This document shows positions 48,965 to 60,054 of a stretch of DNA of 64,000 nt, piece after piece. The notes under the pieces were generated by a model that searched no databases, was not told the DNA's origin, and saw nothing but the letters and a program-made list of their open reading frames with translations. The translations under genes were made by a program, and so were the position numbers. Every line of letters begins with the position of its first letter. The first letter of the stretch is position 1. The DNA comes from Betaproteobacteria bacterium (lineage in GTDB: Bacteria > Pseudomonadota > Gammaproteobacteria > Burkholderiales > Burkholderiaceae_F): NCBI GenBank assembly GCA_016861185.1, contig BOKW01000002.1, positions 591,659 through 655,658 on the forward strand, read 5' to 3'.

Positions 48965-51511
48965 ATGCCAGGTCTGATGACGGGCCGCAGCGGGCTGACG
49001 CCCGCGCAGGCGGCCGAACGGCTACGAACCGAAGGGCCCAACGAACTTCCGCGCACCGGCGTGCGCAGCCTCGGGCGGATCGTCGTCGACGTCGTGCGCG
49101 AGCCGATGTTCGGGCTGCTGCTCGCGGCAGGCGCGATCTACCTGCTGCTGGGAGACCTCGCCGAGGCGCTGGTGCTGATGGCGTTCGCGTCGATCTCGGT
49201 GGCGATCGCGGTCGTGCAGGAGAACCGCAGCGAGCGCGTGCTCGAGGCGCTGCGCGACCTGACCAGCCCGCGCGCGCTGGTGATCCGCGCCGGCCAGAGG
49301 CTGCGCATTCCGGGCCGCGAAGTGGTGCGCGGCGACCTGATCGTGCTCGGCGAAGGCGACCGCGTGGCCGCCGACGCGACGCTGCTCGATTGCGCCGACC
49401 TGATGGTCGACGAATCGCTGCTCACCGGCGAATCGGTGCCGGTGCGCAAGACGGCCGCGGCGCAAGCGCCGCAGGCGGTTGCCGCGGACCGTTTCGCGCC
49501 CGGCGGCGACGACCTGCCGGCGGTGTTCGCCGGCACGCTGGTGGTGCGCGGCCAGGGCACGGCACGCGTCGAGGCCACCGGCGCGCGCAGCCGCATCGGG
49601 CAGATAGGCCAGACCTTGAGCGAAATCGCCAGCGCCACACCGCGCCTGACGCGACAGACGCGCGGCATCGTGCGCGCGGTCGCCGTGGCCGGCCTGGCGT
49701 GCTCGGCGCTCGCGGTGCTGCTCTTCGGCTGGCTGCGCGGCTCGTGGCTCGACGCGCTGCTCGCCGGCATCGCGCTGGGCATGTCGATGCTCCCCGAGGA
49801 GTTCCCGCTCGTGCTCACCGTGTTCATGGTGATGGGCGCGTGGCGGCTGTCGAAGGCGCGCGTGCTCACGCGTCGCGCAGCGGCGATCGAGACCCTGGGC
49901 GCCGCCACGGTGTTGTGCACCGACAAGACCGGGACGCTGACCGAGAACCGGATGACGATCGCCGAACTGCGCACGCCCGAGGCGCGGCTGCGCCTGGCCG
50001 ACGCCGGGCGTGCACCGTGGCCCGTGGCGATGCAGCGGCTGCTTCGTGCAGGCACGCTTGCGAGCGCGCCCGAGCCCTTCGACCCGATGGAACAGGCGTT
50101 TCACGCGCTGCAGGCGAAGAACGGCACCGTGGCCCCACCGATGCAGCTCGCGCACGCCTGGCCGCTGCGCCCCGAACTGCTCGCGGTTACCCACGCCTGG
50201 CAGGCAGCCGGAGACAACGGCTGGCAGGTCGCTGCCAAAGGCTCGCCGGAAGCGATTGCCGGCCTGTGCGGGCTCGATGCCGAGGCCGTCGCCGCGCTGC
50301 GCCGGCAGGTCGACGAGATGGCCGCCGAGGGGCTGCGCGTGCTCGGCGTGGCCGAGGCGCGCCACGACGCACCGCGGCTGCCCGAGTCGCCGCAAGGCTT
50401 CAGGTTCGAGTTCCTGGGCCTGGTCGGACTGGAAGACCCGGTGCGCGACAGCGTGCCCGATGCGGTGCGCGAGTGCCGGGAAGCCGGCATCCGCGTGGTG
50501 ATGATCACCGGCGACTATCCGCAGACCGCGCGCGCGATCGCCGCGCGCGCCGGTATCGAGGATGGCGCGGTGCTCACCGGCGACGAGATGCGGCACATGA
50601 ATCCTGCCGCGCTACGCGAGGCGGTGCGCCGCAGCTCGGTGTTCGCGCGCGTCATGCCGGAGCAGAAGCTGCAACTGGTGCAGGCGCTGTCGGCCGCCGG
50701 CGAAGTCGTCGCGATGACCGGCGACGGCGTCAACGACGCGCCGGCGCTGAAGGCCGCCGACATCGGCATCGCGATGGGCAGCCGCGGCACCGACGTGGCG
50801 CGCGAGGCCTCGTCGCTGGTGCTGCTCGACGACGACTTCGGCTCGATCGTGCGCACCGTGCGCCTGGGCCGGCGCATCTACGACAACCTGCGCAAGGCGA
50901 TGACCTACATCCTGGCGATCCACGTGCCGATCGCCGGGATGGCGCTGCTGCCGCTGCTCACCGGCCTGCCGATCGTGTTCTGGCCGGTGCACATCGCGTT
51001 CCTCGAAATGGTGATCGACCCGGTCTGCTCGATCGTCTTCGAGGCCGAGCGCGAAGAGGCCAACGTGATGCGGCGGCCCCCGCGCCGGCCCGACAGCCAG
51101 ATCCTCTCGGGCAGCGTGATCGCCTGGAGCCTGCTGCAGGGGCTGCTGGCGTTCGCGCTGGTCGCAGCCACCTACCTGGGCGCTGCGCGCGCCGGCGCCT
51201 CCGACGCCGAGGTGCGCGCCGTTGCCTTCGTGGCGCTGGTGCTCGCGAACCTGGCGCTGATCCTGGTGAATCGCTCGTGGAGCGTGCACCCGATCCGCCA
51301 GCTCACGCGACCGAACCGGGCGCTGCTGTGGGTCGTCGCGGTTGCGGGCGGCCTGATCGTGCTTGCCCTGACCTGGCCGCCCGCCACTGCCCTCTTCCGG
51401 TTCGGCGAGTTCCACTGGCACGACCTTGCGCTGGCCGCGGCGGCCGCGCTGATCCTCGCAGTCGTGCTCGACCTGCTCAAGGTCGTCTGGCGCAAGCGAC
51501 TGGCCGCTTAG
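48965..51511 (+). CDS. Cation-translocating P-type ATPase
   Basis: An 848-residue P-type ATPase with the N-terminal cation-ATPase domain (GLTPAQAAERLRTEGPNELP), the actuator motif LTGESVPV, phosphorylated Asp320 in CTDKTGTLTEN and the hinge GDGVNDAPALKAADIGIAMG. The membrane M4 motif is PEEFP (277-281), where Ca or Na/K pumps have PEGLP. No heavy-metal-binding N-terminal domain is present. The transported ion is therefore unclear. The architecture with about ten membrane segments is like Ca/Na pumps. Confidence 0.93.
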   Translation: MPGLMTGRSGLTPAQAAERLRTEGPNELPRTGVRSLGRIVVDVVREPMFGLLLAAGAIYLLLGDLAEALVLMAFASISVAIAVVQENRSERVLEALRDLTSPRALVIRAGQRLRIPGREVVRGDLIVLGEGDRVAADATLLDCADLMVDESLLTGESVPVRKTAAAQAPQAVAADRFAPGGDDLPAVFAGTLVVRGQGTARVEATGARSRIGQIGQTLSEIASATPRLTRQTRGIVRAVAVAGLACSALAVLLFGWLRGSWLDALLAGIALGMSMLPEEFPLVLTVFMVMGAWRLSKARVLTRRAAAIETLGAATVLCTDKTGTLTENRMTIAELRTPEARLRLADAGRAPWPVAMQRLLRAGTLASAPEPFDPMEQAFHALQAKNGTVAPPMQLAHAWPLRPELLAVTHAWQAAGDNGWQVAAKGSPEAIAGLCGLDAEAVAALRRQVDEMAAEGLRVLGVAEARHDAPRLPESPQGFRFEFLGLVGLEDPVRDSVPDAVRECREAGIRVVMITGDYPQTARAIAARAGIEDGAVLTGDEMRHMNPAALREAVRRSSVFARVMPEQKLQLVQALSAAGEVVAMTGDGVNDAPALKAADIGIAMGSRGTDVAREASSLVLLDDDFGSIVRTVRLGRRIYDNLRKAMTYILAIHVPIAGMALLPLLTGLPIVFWPVHIAFLEMVIDPVCSIVFEAEREEANVMRRPPRRPDSQILSGSVIAWSLLQGLLAFALVAATYLGAARAGASDAEVRAVAFVALVLANLALILVNRSWSVHPIRQLTRPNRALLWVVAVAGGLIVLALTWPPATALFRFGEFHWHDLALAAAAALILAVVLDLLKVVWRKRLAA

Positions 51512-51591
51512 TGTTCACACCACGATCGTGCCTGCGCCTGGGCGACGACGCGCGCCGCAGAAGCCGCGGCGGCGACCGATGGAAATGCCTT

Positions 51592-51786
51592 TCAGGCAAC
51601 CCTGCGTGAATGCGCGAGCTCGTGCGGCCCCCAGGCAAGCGCGAACTCGCCGCGCGCGTGCTGCAGTTCGAGCCAGGTGACGCTCGCCTCGCGGTGATGC
51701 GGGGCGCAGTGGAACACGCGCCGATGGACCGATTCCAGGTAGGCGATCCGCGCCCCGTAATAGAGGATCCGCAGCCAGCGAATCAC
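51592..51786 (-). CDS. Small hypothetical protein
   Basis: A 64-residue open frame starting with GTG at 51786, whose GTGA overlaps the stop of the preceding small gene, suggesting coupled translation. The predicted product begins VIRWLRILYYGARIAYL, is rich in His and Arg, and contains CAPHHREASVTWLELQHARGE. No family recognised; the hydrophobic N-terminus is too short to call a membrane segment with confidence. Confidence 0.5.
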   Translation of the reverse strand: MIRWLRILYYGARIAYLESVHRRVFHCAPHHREASVTWLELQHARGEFALAWGPHELAHSRRVA

Positions 51787-51971
51787 GACTGCCTCTCGTA
51801 GGCGTCGCTCTGGAACCCGAACTGGATCAGCGCGTCGTCGAACCAGACCCGCGCCTGCGGCGACTGCTCGGCGACCACCAGCATGTAGGCGAATGCGGAC
51901 TCGTATTCGCCGAAACTGAACTGGCCGCCCGAGCCATCGGCGTATTTCCATGTGACGGTGTGGGTGTTCAT
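51783..51971 (-). CDS. Small hypothetical protein
   Basis: A 62-residue open frame with a good Shine-Dalgarno sequence (AAGGAT, about 5 nt before the ATG). The product begins MNTHTVTWKYADGSGG and has QFSFGEYESAFAYML then ARVWFDDALIQFGF, an acidic, aromatic-rich composition that looks like a small folded domain. No family recognised. It is followed by an overlapping second small gene. Confidence 0.6.
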   Translation of the reverse strand: MNTHTVTWKYADGSGGQFSFGEYESAFAYMLVVAEQSPQARVWFDDALIQFGFQSDAYERQS

Positions 51972-52212
51972 GATCCTTCCCCGGATGCGCCATTGTTCGG
52001 CGCCGAGCGGCGCCATCCGAGGAAATCGTTCACCGTCGCGCCCGATGAACGGCAACTGCCCGCCGCCAGGCGGCCCGATCGTGACGGAATCCGCACCGCA
52101 GCCGATCGAGCGGCGCGGCGATGTTCGTCCTCGATGCCGGCGGCGCCCGACAGTGCTTGACCCGCGGAATCCGTGCTGCGAGACTGCACCGCAGCATGAG
52201 ATCCAAGATCCG

Positions 52213-52848
52213 GTGAGCAGTTCTCCGGCGCATTCGAAAGTGCCACGCGCAGCGCCCGGCCCGAACCTGGGCCGGCGCGTGAAGAGGCGCATCGGCTCCG
52301 CATTGCGCTGGCTGGTGCGCGAGGCGCAGTATCGCGTGCTCTACCTCTGGTCGCGGCTGATGGGTCCGCCGCGACTGCTCGTGTACCACAAGGACATCAA
52401 CGTTCGCCTGCTCAGGGCCTTCGGCGCAACGGTCGGGGAGAACACGATACTGGTGGCTCCGATCACGCTGAGCAACATCTGGCAGGGGTACCGCAACCTG
52501 ACCATCGAGGATGCTGTCACTTTCAACGGCGGCACCTTCCTCGATCTCGCGGACAGGATCACGATCGGGCGCGGAGCCAGTCTCGGGCCGCACGTGATCG
52601 TCATGACGCACAACGCGTTCAACAAGAACGCCTTCCTCGAATCGCGCCTGCCGCGCCTCGTGGGCACGAAGCCGGTTTCGATCGGCGCAGGCGCGGGAAT
52701 CAAGGCGGCCGCGGTGATCCTGCACGGCGTGACGATCGGCGAGGAGGCACTCGTGGCGGGTGGCTCGATCGTCAACCGGGACGTGCCGCGACGGGCCTAT
52801 GTCAGCGGCGTACCCGCCGTGGTTCGCCGCGATCTCGACCAGGAGTGA
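52213..52848 (+). CDS. Hexapeptide-repeat acyltransferase (LbH family)
   Basis: About 211 residues. The C-terminal 130 form a left-handed beta helix: RAFGATVGENTILVAPIT, NLTIEDAVTFNGGTFLD, DRITIGRGASLGPHVIVMTHN (read as ITIGRGASLGPHV), and IGAGAGIKAAAVILHGVTIGEEALVAGGSIV, ending SGVPAVV. Such enzymes O- or N-acetylate sugars; the exact acceptor is unknown. The start is uncertain: GTG at 52213 is the most reasonable, with in-frame upstream starts possible (for example ATG at 52045). No sugar-synthesis genes lie next to it. Confidence 0.78.
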   Translation: MSSSPAHSKVPRAAPGPNLGRRVKRRIGSALRWLVREAQYRVLYLWSRLMGPPRLLVYHKDINVRLLRAFGATVGENTILVAPITLSNIWQGYRNLTIEDAVTFNGGTFLDLADRITIGRGASLGPHVIVMTHNAFNKNAFLESRLPRLVGTKPVSIGAGAGIKAAAVILHGVTIGEEALVAGGSIVNRDVPRRAYVSGVPAVVRRDLDQE

Positions 52849-52965
52849 CCGGGTCGCGGCCCACCTGGGCCGGATGAACCGCGTCTTCGCAGCGGCGTTC
52901 ATCGTCGCCGCTGCATCGCTGCAGGTCTTCGGACGCGACGCCCGAGCCGCAAGCGGCCGGGTCTC

Positions 52966-53700
52966 TCAGGGTTCCACGGCCGCCTCGAGCGACAGTTCGA
53001 TCCTGCGGCGAATCGCTTCGGCGGCCCGCACGTCGCCGGCGGCCTGGGCACGCTTCTCCTGCACGCCCAGCCAGGCGACGAGCGGACGGCGCCACCCCTG
53101 GGCCGACGCCGTGTCCACCGCCTGTGCGATACCGGCGGGCGCAATGCGCCCGGCGCGAAACAGCGCCCCGGCCGCGACGAGGCGCGACAGCGGATCGTCG
53201 ATCGCGGCGAGCGCGGCGCTTTGCGCCTGCGCCGCAGCCGTGGCGGACGGCGTCGATTCCTTCCCGAGCGGCTCCGCCGCTGCCCCCTGCAGTGCCACGA
53301 CTGCCCGATGCCAGGGTGGCAGCAACGCGACGTCGAGCCCCTGCCATTTGCCGGCGAGATAGGCCGCGTAGGCGCGCGCGCCCGCACCGGCGTCCTGCGC
53401 CAGCGGCCCGAAGCCCGGGCAGTCGTCGAACTCGAGGCTCGCGACCTGCAGCGCGCAGCGAGTGAGCTCGGCGTGCGCGACGAGCTGCGCGTCGCCGGTG
53501 CTCGCCAGTTCGCTGCGCGCCCGCGCGAACTCCTGCGTGGCCACGCGCGCCTGGCCGCGCAGCCAGGCGGACTCGAACGCGCGCAGCGCGCCGCGTGCAT
53601 CGAGCCGCCACTGCGGCGGCGCGGGTCCGCCCGCGCAGGCGGCCAGCACCGCGGCGACCAGCAGCGCAGCAAGCGCGAGCGATGCGTTTCGTACCGTCAC
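52966..53700 (-). CDS. Hypothetical lipoprotein of the mlaE-mlaD set
   Basis: A 244-residue protein with a signal peptide and lipobox LAAC (VAAVLAACAGG). The mature part is Ala-rich and helical, without a family I recognise; a TPR-like all-helical fold is likely. The GTG start overlaps the mlaD stop (GTGA), so it belongs to that operon. A helper role in lipid transport is inferred only from position. Confidence 0.75.
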   Translation of the reverse strand: MTVRNASLALAALLVAAVLAACAGGPAPPQWRLDARGALRAFESAWLRGQARVATQEFARARSELASTGDAQLVAHAELTRCALQVASLEFDDCPGFGPLAQDAGAGARAYAAYLAGKWQGLDVALLPPWHRAVVALQGAAAEPLGKESTPSATAAAQAQSAALAAIDDPLSRLVAAGALFRAGRIAPAGIAQAVDTASAQGWRRPLVAWLGVQEKRAQAAGDVRAAEAIRRRIELSLEAAVEP

Positions 53701-54698
53701 GGCAGCTTCAGCCCGGTGTCGCGGCTGAACGGCCACTTGCGATTGATCTCGTCGACCAGCTGGCTCGCCTTGCGCAGGCTCGCCTCGACTTCGGCGCGCA
53801 GCGCCTGCAGGTCGGTGGTGGCGGCGCGCGTATCGCGGGCGATACCCTGCCCGTCGGCGAGCAGCGCATCGAGCCGGGCGAGACTCTGTCGCGCGTCGTC
53901 CAGCATCGCATTGACCTGCTGCACCACCCGCTGCGTGTCGTCGAGCACGCCCCCGTCGCCCAGCACGCGCCGCTCTGCCGTGGCGAGCGTGCCCTCGAGC
54001 CTGCTGCCCAGGCCGTCGAGGCGACGCGCCAGCGCGTCGACCGAGGCGAGCACTTCGTTCGTCCGCCCGATCGCGTCGATCACCTTCTTCGCCTCCTCCT
54101 CGCTGCCGAGCAGCGCGGTGAGCATCCCGTAGCGCCCGCCCATCCGGTCGGTGAGCGTGCGCAGGCCTTGCAGGCCGCGGTTCACGTCGGAGTCCTCCGC
54201 GGTCATCCGCTCGACGTTCTCGACCAGGCGCTTGACGCTCGCGACCAGCGCCGGCAACTCGTCGGTGGTGTCGCCGCGCAGCACCGCCCGCACCGCGCCG
54301 TCGGGCAGCGGATCGTCGCCGAGGTCGCCGGTGAACGCGCGCAGCCGCGCCCCGCCAACCAGTCCGCGCTCGAGAGTGAACACGCTGGAATTGCGCAGCC
54401 ACTGCGCGGACGAACGCGGCACGTCGATCTCGATGCGCGCCTGACCGGTGCGCGCCAGCTCGATGCGCTGCACGCGACCCACCGGGAAACCGGAGAAGGT
54501 CAGGTCCGAGCCGACCGACACGCCCTCGGCGTTGTCGGCCATCAGCACCAGGCGCTGGGTCTCCTCGAAGGTGCCGCGCGCATAGAGCACGTAGCCCAGG
54601 AACGCCACCAGCAGCGCGATCGTGAACACCAGCAGCAGCGTCGCCTTCACGCCGACGTTGGGCACCGGCTCTGCATCGTGCGGCTGGTCTTCGGTCAT
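53697..54698 (-). CDS. mlaD: MlaD-type lipid-transport periplasmic subunit
   Basis: A 333-residue MCE-domain protein: one N-terminal membrane span (VKATLLLVFTIALLVAFLGYVLY, read as LLLVFTIALLVAFLG), then the MCE domain (LVLMADNAEGVSVGSDLTFSG, read as AEGVSVGSDLTFSGFPVG) and a long coiled-coil region (ERRVLGDGGVLDDTQR to RAEVEASLRKASQLVDEI). This is longer than E. coli MlaD and closer to MCE proteins with helical barrels. ATG at 54698; an ATG at 54713 overlapping the mlaE stop region is an alternative. Confidence 0.85.
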   Translation of the reverse strand: MTEDQPHDAEPVPNVGVKATLLLVFTIALLVAFLGYVLYARGTFEETQRLVLMADNAEGVSVGSDLTFSGFPVGRVQRIELARTGQARIEIDVPRSSAQWLRNSSVFTLERGLVGGARLRAFTGDLGDDPLPDGAVRAVLRGDTTDELPALVASVKRLVENVERMTAEDSDVNRGLQGLRTLTDRMGGRYGMLTALLGSEEEAKKVIDAIGRTNEVLASVDALARRLDGLGSRLEGTLATAERRVLGDGGVLDDTQRVVQQVNAMLDDARQSLARLDALLADGQGIARDTRAATTDLQALRAEVEASLRKASQLVDEINRKWPFSRDTGLKLP

Positions 54699-54705
54699 GG
54701 CGCGT

Positions 54706-55512
54706 TCAGGCATAGGTGACCGCAAGAAAGACGAGTTCGATCAGCACGAGCGCAGCCCCCAGCCGCACCATGGCGCGGCGCACCGCGTGCGGCACCTGGG
54801 CGCGATCGCGGCCGATGCCGAGCGCGGCGGTGATCGGGATCGCCCCGACCGCCAGGCCGAACAGGATCGTCCTGATCAGGAAGCCCGCCACGATCAGCGG
54901 ATCGAACACGTGTCCGGTGATGCGCACGAACGAGCCCACCGCCCACGGCGACAAGCCGTAGAGCTCGACGTAGGCGAGCGCCAGTGTGACCAGGCCGTTC
55001 GACAGAGCGAGCAGCATCACCGCGACCAGGCCGCCGAGCGCGCGCGGCACCAGTTCGGCCGAGAGCGGATCGCGCCCCGCGCGCGCCAGCCGCTCGAACT
55101 CGCCGTCGGCGTGCATCAGCGCCACTTCGGCGGCGGTCGTCGCGCCCGAGCGCAGTCCGACGAACAGCGCCGCGAACAGCGGGATCAGTTCGAGCGCGAG
55201 CACGCGTACCGTGAGTTCGAGCGCGTAGTGCGCGAGCCCGTAGGCCTGTGCCGTCCCGATCACGATGCGCACCAGCACGAAGCCGAGCACGGCGAAGGCG
55301 AGCGTGAAGCCCGGCAGCGGCAGCCAGGCCGAAAAATGCAGCTGTCGCGCGGCAAGCAGGCGCGCATCGCCCGTCCAGGCCGACGGCGAGAGCGCGGTGA
55401 CGACCACTACCGCGGCGAACCGGATCGCGCGCAACCGCCCCGCCAGGGCGCCGGAAAGCCCCGCGCCCCGCGTGCCGGCCCCGCGAAGCACCGTTTGGCG
55501 AGCCTGCGACAT
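54706..55512 (-). CDS. mlaE: MlaE-type ABC lipid permease
   Basis: A 268-residue permease of the MlaE family with about five to six membrane segments. Recognisable parts are LELIPLFAALFVGLRSGATTAAEVALM, read as PLFAALFVGLRSGATTAAEV, and ELVPRALGGLVAVMLLALSN. With MlaD it would move phospholipids or other lipids across the inner membrane space. The MlaF ATPase expected beside it is missing; the nearest ATPase upstream is of another type. Confidence 0.85.
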   Translation of the reverse strand: MSQARQTVLRGAGTRGAGLSGALAGRLRAIRFAAVVVVTALSPSAWTGDARLLAARQLHFSAWLPLPGFTLAFAVLGFVLVRIVIGTAQAYGLAHYALELTVRVLALELIPLFAALFVGLRSGATTAAEVALMHADGEFERLARAGRDPLSAELVPRALGGLVAVMLLALSNGLVTLALAYVELYGLSPWAVGSFVRITGHVFDPLIVAGFLIRTILFGLAVGAIPITAALGIGRDRAQVPHAVRRAMVRLGAALVLIELVFLAVTYA

Positions 55513-55538
55513 GCGGCGATGATAGCGCGCCGCCCGCT

Positions 55539-56845
55539 TCAGGATTCCATGCCCGCCTGGTGCCCGAGCACCAGCGACTCGGAGACGTCGTCGTATTCGT
55601 ACAGTTCGGCGTAGCGGCCCCAGTCGATCGCCACGTCGAGCGTCTCGCGTGCGTACTGCTCGGTCAGGTGGTCTTCGAGCTCGGTTTCGAAGCGCACGCG
55701 CGGCGCCCGTCCGTTCGGGCGCGCCTGCAGGACGCTGCGAATGTGCGCAACCAGCGCCACGCTGCGCAGCGCATGCGTGCAGAAGATCTGCTTGCGCTCC
55801 TGCGTGTCGGCGTCCGCGTACTCGAGGCCCGCCGGCGTGAGCACGATGTCGCCCTCCGCCACGTCGGCCAGCCCGAGCAGGTGCAGCGCCTCGGCCACCG
55901 GCAGCAGTTCGTCGAGCTCCAGGTGCAGCATGTGAGCCACCTCCGGCAGGTCGGCGCGGCCACGGTGCGGGGCCGCGGCAACCGTCTCGAGCAGGCCGGC
56001 CATCGCGTTCACCGACACGCGCCGCAGGTGCCTCGCAATCGGCGGCTCGGCGGCACGCACCGGTTCGCCCGGTCGCGCGGTGATCTGCGCATAGATGTCC
56101 TCGACTGCCTGGCGAAACGGCGCCGACAGCCGGTCGCGCGGATGCGGCATCCCGATGCTCAACCCGGCCTGGACGCGACCCGGGTTCGTCGACAGGACGA
56201 TCACGCGGTCGCACAGGAAGACCGCCTCCTCGATGTTGTGGGTCACCAGGATGACCGCACCAATGTTCAGCTTCGACTCCGTCCACAGGTCGAGGAAATC
56301 GGTGCGCAGCGTCTCGGCGGTGAGCACGTCGAGCGCCGAGAACGGCTCGTCCATCAGCAGCAGCGTCGGATCGACCACCAGCGCCCGCGCAAAGCCGACG
56401 CGCTGCTGCATGCCGCCGGAGAGTTCGCGCGGATAGGCGCTCTCGAAACCGTCCAGGCCGATCAGGTCGATTGCCGCGAGCGAGCGGCGCCGCGCCTCGT
56501 CCTCGTCGACTCCGAGCGCCCGCAGGCCGAGCGCCACGTTGCCGAGCACCGTCAGCCAGGGAAACAGCGCGAACCCCTGGAACACCAGCGCGATGCCCGC
56601 GGCAGGCCCGTCGACCGGTTTGCCCTCGAAGAACACGCTGCCGCCGCTCGGCGGCACCAGCCCTGCGATGCTGCGCAACAGCGTCGACTTGCCCGAGCCC
56701 GAGCGCCCGAGAATGCCGACGATCTCGCCGGAGCGCACTTCCATGTCGATCGCGTCGAGCACCAGCACCTCGCCGGTGGCGCGGGGAAAGCGCTTCGACA
56801 GCCTGGAGACGCGCAGCAAGGGTTCGTCGGGCATCGGGGTGGCAC

Positions 56846-56849
<4 letters not shown>
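55539..56849 (-). CDS. NitT/TauT-type ABC transporter ATPase with C-terminal AAA-associated domain
   Basis: A 436-residue protein. The first 250 residues are an ABC ATPase: Walker A GRSGSGKST, Q-loop FQGFALFPWL, signature LSGGMQQR, Walker B LLLMDEPF and a switch histidine in VTHNIEEA. The rest (LLETVAAAPHRGRADLPEVA to DVAIDWGRYAELYEYDD) is the AAA-associated C-terminal domain found with nitrate/sulfonate-like importers. Its start overlaps the permease stop (ATGA). Substrate unknown; no receptor gene is adjacent. Confidence 0.9.
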
Positions 56850-58567
<1,718 letters not shown>

Positions 58568-58629
58568 GGCCGCGGATTATCGCAAGGATCCGCTCGTTGC
58601 GGCGTGCACGCGCCGCTACGGCGCGACTG

Positions 58630-59610
58630 CTACAGCAATTGCGCCCGCAACTCGGCCGGACTCTTCGGCGACAGCAATGCCGGCGCGATGTCGAAGACGG
58701 TGTGCGCGCCGAAATCGCGACGCTGCGCCAACCGGAACGCGGCGCGCGCATACGCGACGAGCACGCTGGCGGTGAATTCCGGATTGCTCTGGAGCCTCAA
58801 CGCGAATTCGAGCACCTGCGTGGTGTCGTGCCCGGTCTTGCCGGTGCGCAGCACGAACCCGCCGTGCGGCATCGCCGAGTGCTCGCGCCGCAGCGTCTCG
58901 GCGTCGACGAAGCGCACCGTGGTGTCGTAGTCGGCGAAGTAGTCGGGCATCGTGACGATCGCACGCTCGACCGCCGCCGCGTCGGCGCCCTCCTCGAGCA
59001 CCACGTAGCATTCGCGCGTGTGCTTCTCGCGGGTGGACAGCGCAGGGCGCCCGCCGCTGCGCACCCGCTCGATCGCCTGCGGCACCGGCACCGTGTACTG
59101 CACCCCCGCACGCACGCCGGGCACCCGGCGGATCGCATCGGAATGGCCCTGGCTCACCCCCCGGCCCCAGAACGTGTAGGTCGCGCCGTCGGCGAGCACC
59201 GATTCGCCGTATGTGCGCGCCAGCGAGAACAGGCCGGGATCCCAGCCCACCGCGATCACTGCGGTGCGATCGTTGGCGCGCGCCGCGCGGTCGACTGCGT
59301 CGAAGTACTCCGGAATGCGCGCGTGCGTGTCGAAACTGTCGACCGTGTTGAAGCGCGCGGCGAGGGCCGGCCCCTGCTCGGGGAGGTCTGACTTCGAGCC
59401 CCCGCAGAGCACGAGCACGTCGATCGCGTCAGCGCAGGCGTCGATCGCATCGAGCCGGTGCACCTGCGCGCCGAGCGTGCGCACCGAAGCGGGATCGCGC
59501 CGCGTGAAGACCCCCGCCACGGCCGTGTCCGGGTTCTGCGCGATTGCTGCTTCGACGCCGCGCCCGAGGTTGCCGTAACCGGCGATTCCGATCCGTATTC
59601 TCTGGCCCAT
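58630..59610 (-). CDS. ddh: meso-Diaminopimelate dehydrogenase
   Basis: A 326-residue NADP enzyme that makes meso-diaminopimelate from tetrahydrodipicolinate in one step. Begins RIGIAGYGNLGRGVE (nucleotide binding), has LCGGSKSDLPEQGP, NTVDSFDTHARIPEYFD and AVIAVGWDPGLFSLARTY, and later FWGRGVSQGHSDAIRRV, the substrate loop. Most Proteobacteria use the longer succinylase route, so this shortcut is notable. Confidence 0.92.
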   Translation of the reverse strand: MGQRIRIGIAGYGNLGRGVEAAIAQNPDTAVAGVFTRRDPASVRTLGAQVHRLDAIDACADAIDVLVLCGGSKSDLPEQGPALAARFNTVDSFDTHARIPEYFDAVDRAARANDRTAVIAVGWDPGLFSLARTYGESVLADGATYTFWGRGVSQGHSDAIRRVPGVRAGVQYTVPVPQAIERVRSGGRPALSTREKHTRECYVVLEEGADAAAVERAIVTMPDYFADYDTTVRFVDAETLRREHSAMPHGGFVLRTGKTGHDTTQVLEFALRLQSNPEFTASVLVAYARAAFRLAQRRDFGAHTVFDIAPALLSPKSPAELRAQLL

Positions 59611-59714
59611 GAGTCGATGCTCCGCGCGTTCGCGCCTGCCCGAAAGCCGCGATTATGCGCCGAGCCGATCCCCGACCCTGGCTCCTGGGCAAACTGCCGG
59701 CGGCCGCGGCGAGT

Positions 59715-59936
59715 TCAGTCGAAGGCGCAGCTTCCCGGGCCGTCCGGATGGCCGCAGGCGCCGCACGCCGCCGGCAACGGCGGCGCGGTCACGCTCGCCG
59801 CGGGCGCGGCGAACACCGACAGCTGCTTGTCCAGGCTGCCCGAGCCGCAGTCCGGGCACTCGGGCGTCACACCCGAGCGCACCAGCGTCTCGAAGCGGTG
59901 GCCGCACTCGCGACAGGCGTATTCGTAGATCGGCAC
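59715..59936 (-). CDS. FmdB-family zinc ribbon protein
   Basis: A 73-residue protein. It begins PIYEYACRECGHRFE and continues PECPDCGSGSL, giving the CxxC...CxxC zinc ribbon of the FmdB family, with an extra CGACGHPDGPGSC at the C-terminus. GTG start at 59936 with AGGGGG about 9 nt upstream. Role unknown; FmdB proteins were first described as regulators in methylotrophs. Confidence 0.9.
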   Translation of the reverse strand: MPIYEYACRECGHRFETLVRSGVTPECPDCGSGSLDKQLSVFAAPAASVTAPPLPAACGACGHPDGPGSCAFD

Positions 59937-60054
59937 GACAGTGTCCCCCTTCCGTTTGACGAAACCGGACACAATGATACGGCCCGTGCGAGTGACGGAA
60001 CGCTCGGGCAACCGGAAGGGAATCACCCTGTGGCAGCCTGGCTGGAACCGCGTC

